DNA of 21,283 nucleotides from positions 1 through 21,283 of IMG/VR virus record IMGVR_UViG_3300036398_002946; one strand, written 5' to 3'. Source of the DNA: a virus. The notes beneath the pieces were generated by a model. The model was not told the origin of the DNA. It worked only from the letters and a program-made list of their open reading frames with translations, and did no database searches. A program made the translations under genes and the position numbers. This document shows positions 1-5,518 of the stretch, in pieces. Every line of letters begins with the position of its first letter. Position 1 is the first letter of the stretch.

Positions 1-104
1 GAACCTGAAGTACCATCTGTACCCGAAGTTCCTGAAGAACCACTTGTTCCGTCTGTTCCACTAGTTCCCGATGAACCACTTGTTCCGTCTGTTCCACTAG
101 TTCC
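1..104. repeat. 104-bp perfect direct repeat, copy A (copy B at 307-410)
   Basis: Positions 1-104 and 307-410 are identical over 104 bases, an offset of 306 bp or 102 codons. Beyond 104/410 the similarity continues to about 131 bp with two mismatches before diverging. The offset is not a multiple of the 36-bp unit (8.5 units), so this is a block duplication and not simple register slippage. Copy A may extend past the window edge. Confidence 0.9.
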
Positions 105-1331
105 TGAAGAACCCGAAGTTCCCGATGAACCTGAAGTACCATCTGTTCCACTAGTTCCTGAAGAACCTGAAGTACCATCTGTACCTGAAGTTCCTGAACT
201 ACCCGAAGTACCATCAGTACCTGAAGTTCCCGATGAACCTGAAGTACCATCTGTACCCGAAGTTCCTGAAGAACCTGAAGTACCATCTGTACCTGAAGTT
301 CCTGATGAACCTGAAGTACCATCTGTACCCGAAGTTCCTGAAGAACCACTTGTTCCGTCTGTTCCACTAGTTCCCGATGAACCACTTGTTCCGTCTGTTC
401 CACTAGTTCCAGAAGAACCTGAAGTTCCCGATGAACCACTAGTTCCTGAAGAACCAAAAGTTCCACCCGTAAAATTAATTGTTACATTACCATCTCCATT
501 ATCAACAACAGAAGCTTCTGAAAATGTCATACCAGTGACATCGGCTATATTTGTTGTACCATCTCCAACACTAAGAGGATTTCCTCCTCCTGATGTGAAT
601 CCAGTAATAACGATATTATCATCGTCACTTGTGTATAATGTTAACTCGTTAGTTCCACTATCATAAGTTCCACTAACTACCGCAGCGGCGAATCCTGTGA
701 CGGTAACTACTTGACCATCACTATCATATAATTCTAAAGATGTTGATGCAGAATAATATGTACCACCCGTAATTGCTGTGTCATTTAAATTGGCAATTCT
801 CCAACGAGCATTTTCTCTAGTAACACCACTAACACCTTCAATTGTTGAACCTGTCCAAGCATTCATTAATGCTTGTCCACCCGCTCCAACGTTTACTAAT
901 TGATATCCCGTTCCTAAATCAGTAATATCACCATCAGCCTCTGCAACGTTCCATAAACTTGAATAGTTAGGAATTGTATATTGATATGTTGTTAAATTTT
1001 CTTGAACAAAAACCAACATACCCAATCTTCTTCTACCCGAAGAAATTCCATCGTTATTAAGATTAACTTGGTTAATAACAGGTGGGTTATATGGAACATA
1101 ACCACCACTAATAAAACTGATGGGAATTACGTTTCCTGAAAACGCAACAGGACCTCCGTCATCATATGTTTCTTGAGGAATAACCCAATTTAAGTCGGCG
1201 AGGTTCCATACCTCCATGTATCCACCAATACTGTTTACGCTAAAAATTACACCAGTGTCATTATCTCTATCAACAGAAACTGGACCATATATTATTGATG
1301 TTGAAGTTGGATTTTTATATTGAAAACTCAT
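1..1331 (-). CDS. Phage tail fibre-like protein with Gly-X-Y (collagen-like) stalk, partial
   Basis: The gene starts at an ATG at 1331-1329 and stays open to the window edge, giving 443 complete codons and no stop, so the C-terminus is missing. Residues 1-292 form a non-repetitive, Gly/Thr/Asn/Asp-rich, probably beta-structured region beginning MSFQYKNPTSTS. From about residue 293 the protein becomes an uninterrupted series of Gly-X-Y triplets (GTS, GSS, GTD), about 50 triplets in the window. Gly-X-Y stalks are known in phage tail fibres, where they trimerise as collagen-like rods; here no triplet contains proline. It lies 36 nt downstream of the 532-aa Thr-Pro protein and is last in the fibre module as far as visible. 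I see no named N-terminal domain. A tail fibre or baseplate-attached appendage is the best reading; receptor binding would sit in the unseen C-terminal part. Confidence 0.8.
   Translation of the reverse strand, partial: MSFQYKNPTSTSIIYGPVSVDRDNDTGVIFSVNSIGGYMEVWNLADLNWVIPQETYDDGGPVAFSGNVIPISFISGGYVPYNPPVINQVNLNNDGISSGRRRLGMLVFVQENLTTYQYTIPNYSSLWNVAEADGDITDLGTGYQLVNVGAGGQALMNAWTGSTIEGVSGVTRENARWRIANLNDTAITGGTYYSASTSLELYDSDGQVVTVTGFAAAVVSGTYDSGTNELTLYTSDDDNIVITGFTSGGGNPLSVGDGTTNIADVTGMTFSEASVVDNGDGNVTINFTGGTFGSSGTSGSSGTSGSSGTSGTDGTSGSSGTSGTDGTSGSSGTSGTDGTSGSSGTSGTDGTSGSSGTSGTDGTSGSSGTSGTDGTSGSSGTSGTDGTSGSSGTSGTDGTSGSSGTSGSSGTSGTDGTSGSSGTSGTDGTSGSSGTSGTDGTSG
307..410. repeat. 104-bp perfect direct repeat, copy B
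   Basis: This is the second copy of the exact repeat at 1-104, inside the Gly-X-Y array. It carries the AGT/GAC-style synonymous codons that distinguish it from the intervening TCA/GAT-style units. Confidence 0.9.
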
Positions 1332-1346
1332 TTCTTTTTATCTTTA

Positions 1347-1358
1347 TTATTAAATATC
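1347..1358 (-). promoter_or_regulatory. TATTTA-type upstream element of the Gly-X-Y fibre gene
   Basis: The minus strand reads GATATTTAATAA, with TATTTA starting 25 nt before the ATG at 1331. It resembles elements before four other genes in the window. The whole gap is A+T-rich, so this copy is one of the weaker ones. Confidence 0.35.
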
Positions 1359-1367
1359 TTTAGGTTA

Positions 1368-2966
1368 TTAAATTAATGTTCCTCCTTGGAAGTAATTCGG
1401 TAAAGCTCCTGTTGTCAACCTGAAATCAGTACCACTATACGTTGAATACATTCTATAAACACCAGCAGGTATATTTGTACTTCCCGTATAGTCGATAAAC
1501 AAATTATTTGGTGCTGACCCATTATACGTCGTACTCATTGTTTTATCTGTCATCGCGCCTACCGATGTACCATTTTTAATGGTTGAGTATAATTGTCCGT
1601 TTGTTGCACCTGTTGAAACAAACACTATAACCCAGTTATTTGTTGTTGCAGTATACGCTCCAACTGGAATTTGAACAGTTTGGAATTTATATGCAACAAC
1701 TGGAAGTCCATAAGCATCTGTTGGACCACCACTTGTTGTTGATATTGGTGCTGTTATAATTGCTGGTTCTCCTCCTGTAGTTATATCTCCTGTCCATCCT
1801 GAATAAGCTAAATATGCGTTCATTTGTGAGTTAAATGTTGCTTGAACTTGTGATGGTGACCCAACTTGATTAAATCCTCTGAACGCACTACCTTGAGATA
1901 TCATCCAAGTACTTAAATTAGCTTTAGATTGTGTACCATTTGTATCAATGAATATATAAGCCATCAACCCTGGTTGCGTTGGTGTTGGAGTAGGTGTTGT
2001 TGTTGGAGTTATCGTATTAGTCGGAGTTTGAGTTACCGTTGGTGTTGGTGTTTGAGTATTTGTTGGTGTGTTTGTTGGTGTGTTTGTTGGAGTCTCTGTT
2101 GGAGTTTCAGTGTTCGTCGGTGTATTTGTTGGTGTCTCTGTGTTAGTTGGTGTTTGAGTTGGAGTCTCTGTGTTAGTTGGTGTTTGAGTTGGTGTTTGAG
2201 TTGGTGTTTCAGTATTTGTAGGAGTATTCGTTGGTGTTTCAGTATTTGTAGGAGTATTCGTTGGTGTTTCAGTTGGTGTAGGAGTTTGAGTTTCTGTCGC
2301 AGTTGGTGTTGAACCTGCAGTTGCGGTTGTAGTTGGTGTTTGAGTTTGGGTAGGTGTTTCAGTATTTGTTGGAGTATTTGTTGGGGTCTCAGTATTTGTT
2401 GGTGTCGGTGTTTGAGTCGGTGTCTCTGTATTAGTAGGTGTTGGAGTCTCTGTTGGAGTTTCAGTGTTTGTCGGTGTATTTGTTGGTGTTTCAGTATTAG
2501 TTGGTGTTACACTTGGAGTATTAGTTGGTGTAGGAGTCTGAGTTTCAGTTGCAGTAGGTGTTAATCCAACAGACGCTGTTGGAGAAGGTGTAAGTGTTGG
2601 AGTTGCAGTTTGAGTTGGAGTTTGAGTTGGAGTTTGAGTTTCAGTATTTGTTGGAGTTTGAGTTGGTGTTATAGTATTTGTTGGAGTAATACTTGGTGTT
2701 ACATTGGCAGGAGTTAACGTAGGTGTTGGTGTAGGAGTTGGTGTACCACATTGTAAATTAACAATAACACCATTTAACATTTCAGTTCTTGTTTGAGCAG
2801 AATAATAAATTACAGAATCAACAAAAACATCAAAAGGACCAACAGCATTTGAATTAGATGTAAGTCTAACGATATAAGAAGTACAACTCGTTACCGTTAA
2901 TTGTTGTTCAATTTCCGTTGTACAACCATTCGCATTATTTGTAACAAGAATAGAATATGTAGCCAT
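1368..2966 (-). CDS. Fibre-like protein with a long Thr-Pro repeat stalk
   Basis: This 532-residue protein has three parts. Residues 1-74 form a small beta-rich region with [13 protein letters not shown] and GPFDVFVDS, which resembles the end and beginning of SprB-type repeats seen in the neighbouring proteins. Residues 75-332 are almost only TPTN, TPTE, TPTQ and TPTP units, with a 10-residue period in places. Residues 333-532 form a Gly/Thr/Asn-rich C-terminal domain that I do not recognise. Such Thr-Pro stretches are extended, mucin-like linkers or stalks; this one could hold the C-terminal domain away from the particle. No signal peptide or membrane segment is visible, which fits a virion protein. 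The ATG at 2966 follows an 88-nt gap and lacks a Shine-Dalgarno sequence. A tail fibre or receptor-binding protein is inferred from position and architecture; a cell-surface adhesin is the alternative. Confidence 0.8.
   Translation of the reverse strand: MATYSILVTNNANGCTTEIEQQLTVTSCTSYIVRLTSNSNAVGPFDVFVDSVIYYSAQTRTEMLNGVIVNLQCGTPTPTPTPTLTPANVTPSITPTNTITPTQTPTNTETQTPTQTPTQTATPTLTPSPTASVGLTPTATETQTPTPTNTPSVTPTNTETPTNTPTNTETPTETPTPTNTETPTQTPTPTNTETPTNTPTNTETPTQTQTPTTTATAGSTPTATETQTPTPTETPTNTPTNTETPTNTPTNTETPTQTPTQTPTNTETPTQTPTNTETPTNTPTNTETPTETPTNTPTNTPTNTQTPTPTVTQTPTNTITPTTTPTPTPTQPGLMAYIFIDTNGTQSKANLSTWMISQGSAFRGFNQVGSPSQVQATFNSQMNAYLAYSGWTGDITTGGEPAIITAPISTTSGGPTDAYGLPVVAYKFQTVQIPVGAYTATTNNWVIVFVSTGATNGQLYSTIKNGTSVGAMTDKTMSTTYNGSAPNNLFIDYTGSTNIPAGVYRMYSTYSGTDFRLTTGALPNYFQGGTLI
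1971..2744 (-). repeat. Thr-Pro coding repeat array (residues 75-332)
   Basis: The minus strand encodes 258 residues in which TP or TPT is followed by Asn, Glu, Gln, Pro or Thr. The register is kept throughout and only a few spots break it (for example ASVG and ATAGS). A 30-bp, 10-residue superunit of the type [10 protein letters not shown] is recognisable in several places. Confidence 0.9.
2201..2260. repeat. Perfect 30-bp tandem duplication in the Thr-Pro array
   Basis: Positions 2201-2230 and 2231-2260 are identical 30-mers, each encoding ten residues. The next ten bases (2261-2270) match the start of a third copy. A neighbouring stretch at 2131-2190 shows the same 30-bp period with very few changes. 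This is the footprint expected of recent in-frame repeat expansion. Confidence 0.9.
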
Positions 2967-2980
2967 TTAATAAGTTAATT

Positions 2981-2994
2981 TATTAAATAAATAC
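2981..2994 (-). promoter_or_regulatory. TATTTA-type upstream element of the Thr-Pro fibre gene
   Basis: The minus strand reads GTATTTATTTAATA, with TATTTA starting 27 nt before the ATG at 2966. It lies in an 88-nt gap (2967-3054) with no other recognisable content apart from a weak A+T hairpin at the stop codon of the upstream gene. Confidence 0.4.
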
Positions 2995-3054
2995 TTGTGA
3001 TGATTAGTTTTATTTTAAATACTAAAAAATAAGATGAATTAAGTTTCAAATAAC

Positions 3055-3387
3055 TTAAGATATACTAATATTGAAGTTACAAGACGAGTTTTCAATACTA
3101 ATATCAACAACACAAGAAGTTAATTGAATGGTAATTTCAAACGCACATCCAAATGTACAATCTAAAATATGAAACACACTACAATTATTATCATCAACCA
3201 AAGTTAACATAACTTGTGGAGCAGTATTAAATATTGTTGGTATTGTTGAATTGTAACTAACAATAGGAGGAACAGGTCCAGGATTTATTATTCCAAGAAG
3301 TGTTTGGTTATTACCATAAATGTCAGATAAATAAACACTTATAGGATAAGTACCACCCGATATTTCATCTATTCTAATTTGTGTCAT
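3055..3387 (-). CDS. Small SprB-repeat-like structural protein, 110 aa
   Basis: I place the start at the ATG at 3387-3385, which overlaps the TGA of the upstream 710-aa gene as ATGA, the usual arrangement for coupled translation. A longer frame would need a TTG at 3396. The protein opens with ISGGTYPISVYLSD (about residues 9-22) and later has LTLVDDNNCS (about 60-70), matching the start (GGTPPY) and end (VTDxxGC) of a SprB-type repeat. A Cys-rich tail follows, with five further cysteines (DCTFGC, TSC, SSC). It therefore looks like a one-domain satellite of its large neighbour, possibly an accessory fibre subunit or cap. No signal peptide or membrane segment is visible. The function is inferred from fold resemblance and position only. 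Confidence 0.75.
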   Translation of the reverse strand: MTQIRIDEISGGTYPISVYLSDIYGNNQTLLGIINPGPVPPIVSYNSTIPTIFNTAPQVMLTLVDDNNCSVFHILDCTFGCAFEITIQLTSCVVDISIENSSCNFNISIS

Positions 3388-5516
3388 GATAAGCAAATAA
3401 TGTTATAATCAATAAATAGTTTTAATATAATTGTCTTACCAATTAATTCATTATTTGTTGTACTTGATTGAATTGTAATTTCATTCAATATAGGATTAAC
3501 GATAACATTTTGAACACCAGGAACACTTAATAATAAACTTTGTGCCGCATCATAGTATAAATTATCAGCAGGAATATCCGTTACTGACGTTGATGTATAG
3601 AAGGTTGTTGTTCCTGAAATACCTGAAGGTTCTACATAAACATTAAGACTATATGTTGCGGAGATTAAACTACAATCTGTTCTACCTGAAGTTAATTGGT
3701 CATAACCTTGATTTAACATTTGTTGTAAACCAAATTGTGTTTGAATTATTTCAAATAATTGTCCACCCATTGGATATATCTCATAAGCAGAAATTGTTGC
3801 ATCACAAGCAATAATTGTATCTCGTTTTAATGAACAACCATTACTATCAATTAAAGTTAAACTATAAGTTCCTCCTGTTAATCCTGAAACGGTAATTTGT
3901 TGTGGATTTCCTGGAACATTATCTGACCAATTATAATTAAATGGAGGAACTCCACTTGAAATAAATGCGGTTATTGCTCCATCAGAACCTGAACCACAAG
4001 AAGTTTCATATAAATTAAAATTAACTTGAGATGTCCCGTTAACAAAAACATTTGTTGTTTGAGTACATCCTGTAGCATCTGTTACACTAATAGTATGTTG
4101 TCCATAAGGAATACTAGTAAATGTAACAGCAGAAAAACTTGATGATATTGAATTATTATTATCCAATAAATAAGTATATGGTGACAAACCTCCATTAGTT
4201 TTTGTCACAGATATCACACCATTATTACCACTACAAGTAGCTCCTGTAACTTGTGTTGATATTGTAAAATTATTTGTGGCGTATAGAGTTATTTCACTAC
4301 TATAAAAACAACCAGATGAATCCGCAACAACGACAGTGTAAGTTCCCGATTGTAAATTAATAAATGAATATGTTGTTTGATAAGTTGTAAAAACACTAGT
4401 GTTTGTATCAGGATATATTAAGGTATACGTATAAGGACCAACACCACCATTAATTGACACAGTGATTAAACCGTCAGTACTAGAACAAGTTGAACCTTGT
4501 GATGTTATATTAACAGAAGATAAACCTTCAGGAGTTAATAATTCTACCGATGTAGCTAATGTACAAAAAGCAGCATCAGTAACTAAAACAGAATACGACC
4601 CAGGTGATAACCCTGAAACAGTCCAAGATGTTCCGTATTGAACCGTAACATTTCCTGTTGACGCAGAATAATAATATGGAGCAGTACCCCCAGTTATTTG
4701 AAGAGTAAATGACCCGTCGGCAGAAAAACAAGTTGGTTGTGTAACCGTAAATTGTCCAAAACCAATTGGGTCTACATTAACAATAGTACCTGTTTTAGTA
4801 TCTGTACATCCATAGTCATCGGTAACTTGTACAGAATAACTACCACTAGTTAAACCTGTAATTGTACTACCTGTTTGTCCATTATTCCATAAATAAGTGT
4901 AAGGAGGAGTTCCTGTAACACCAGTAACATATATCTTACCAATTGGACTACCACCACAACTTGAATTTGGAACAACATATAAACCATATTCTAATGGTGT
5001 TGAATCTTCAATAATAAAAGTTTGACTTTGTCCTGTACATCCACCTAAATCTAAAGCGGTAGTATAATAAGTTCCCGCGGATAAATTCAAGAATGTTACT
5101 TGAGAAGCATCCGTAATGGCTGACGTAATATAGTTACCATCAAAATCATATAAATAAAAATTTGTTGATGAGTAATCAGAACTTGATGTGGCAACAACAG
5201 AACCGTTATCTAATCCACAAGTTGTACTTACAACAGTTTCTATCGTAGCACAAACTCCTGATGATATTGGTATATCAATTGGAAAACTTAAATTTAATGG
5301 TAAAGTACTATCTACAACATATAAACCATAGGTGGTTGTTGTTAAACCAGTTCTAACTGATGGATTTAGTGTTACAACATCTAACCCCAAACTAGGTGAT
5401 ACCCATTGTACACTATATGGTGGAGTACCTCCTGAAAAAGAAATAGAAATAACCCCCGAATTAGTATTCGAACAATCGCCTGTTAATGATATAAAATATT
5501 GAAACGGTGATGCCAT
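3384..5516 (-). CDS. SprB-repeat phage tail/fibre protein, 710 aa
   Basis: About seven consecutive 65-85-residue repeats fill residues 11-566. Each has the SprB-repeat pattern: a Cys near the start, DG or NG, then GGxPPYxYxW, a xGLxxGxYxVxVTD segment and a closing GC (clear pairs near C100/C160, C187/C237, C263/C318, C344/C403, C428/C484, C507/C561). SprB repeats are known from the giant surface adhesin that the Flavobacterium gliding machinery moves. The final 140 residues form a different domain, whose last 90 resemble the C-terminus of the upstream 990-aa protein. The gene starts 2 nt after that gene's stop, and its own TGA overlaps the next ATG. There is no signal peptide or type IX secretion-like C-terminal domain, which argues for a virion protein. 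A fibre or adhesin contacting the host surface is inferred. Confidence 0.85.
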   Translation of the reverse strand: MASPFQYFISLTGDCSNTNSGVISISFSGGTPPYSVQWVSPSLGLDVVTLNPSVRTGLTTTTYGLYVVDSTLPLNLSFPIDIPISSGVCATIETVVSTTCGLDNGSVVATSSSDYSSTNFYLYDFDGNYITSAITDASQVTFLNLSAGTYYTTALDLGGCTGQSQTFIIEDSTPLEYGLYVVPNSSCGGSPIGKIYVTGVTGTPPYTYLWNNGQTGSTITGLTSGSYSVQVTDDYGCTDTKTGTIVNVDPIGFGQFTVTQPTCFSADGSFTLQITGGTAPYYYSASTGNVTVQYGTSWTVSGLSPGSYSVLVTDAAFCTLATSVELLTPEGLSSVNITSQGSTCSSTDGLITVSINGGVGPYTYTLIYPDTNTSVFTTYQTTYSFINLQSGTYTVVVADSSGCFYSSEITLYATNNFTISTQVTGATCSGNNGVISVTKTNGGLSPYTYLLDNNNSISSSFSAVTFTSIPYGQHTISVTDATGCTQTTNVFVNGTSQVNFNLYETSCGSGSDGAITAFISSGVPPFNYNWSDNVPGNPQQITVSGLTGGTYSLTLIDSNGCSLKRDTIIACDATISAYEIYPMGGQLFEIIQTQFGLQQMLNQGYDQLTSGRTDCSLISATYSLNVYVEPSGISGTTTFYTSTSVTDIPADNLYYDAAQSLLLSVPGVQNVIVNPILNEITIQSSTTNNELIGKTIILKLFIDYNIICLS
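3407..3419 (-). promoter_or_regulatory. TATTTA-type element before the 110-aa gene
   Basis: The minus strand reads CTATTTATTGATT, preceded by AAAA, with TATTTA starting 31 nt before the ATG at 3387. It lies inside the last codons of the 710-aa gene, so coding constraint may explain part of it, but it shares AAACTATTTAT with two intergenic copies (18018-18029 and 9411-9423). Confidence 0.35.
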
Positions 5517-5518
5517 TG

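Larger units (their letters stand above)
1..455 (-). repeat. Coding Gly-X-Y array, mainly a 36-bp/12-residue period
   Basis: Read on the minus strand, every third codon from 455 to the window edge is glycine. The commonest 12-residue unit is GTSGTDGTSGSS, interrupted in places by an extra GSS-GTS half unit. Serine and glycine codons occur in two synonymous styles: blocks rich in AGT/GGA/GAC and blocks rich in TCA/GGT/GAT. The array continues past position 1. Confidence 0.9.

Noticed and set aside
1-455. CRISPR-like or satellite array
   Set aside because: The repetition is explained by in-frame Gly-X-Y codons with a 36-bp coding period; there are no unique spacers between constant repeats and no cas genes.
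1929-2564. Two plus-strand open frames rich in Cys, Trp and Ser
   Set aside because: They are the antisense reading of the Thr-Pro codon array; low-complexity coding DNA keeps other frames open. No start context or family resemblance supports them.
3040-3057. Hairpin TAAGTT/AACTTA at the stop codon of the 110-aa gene
   Set aside because: The stem is only six base pairs and almost all A-T, with the T run about 10 bases away; too weak to call a terminator.
3055-3396. Longer form of the small gene starting at TTG 3396
   Set aside because: The ATG at 3387 overlaps the upstream TGA as ATGA and begins the recognisable sequence; the TTG would add only three residues.
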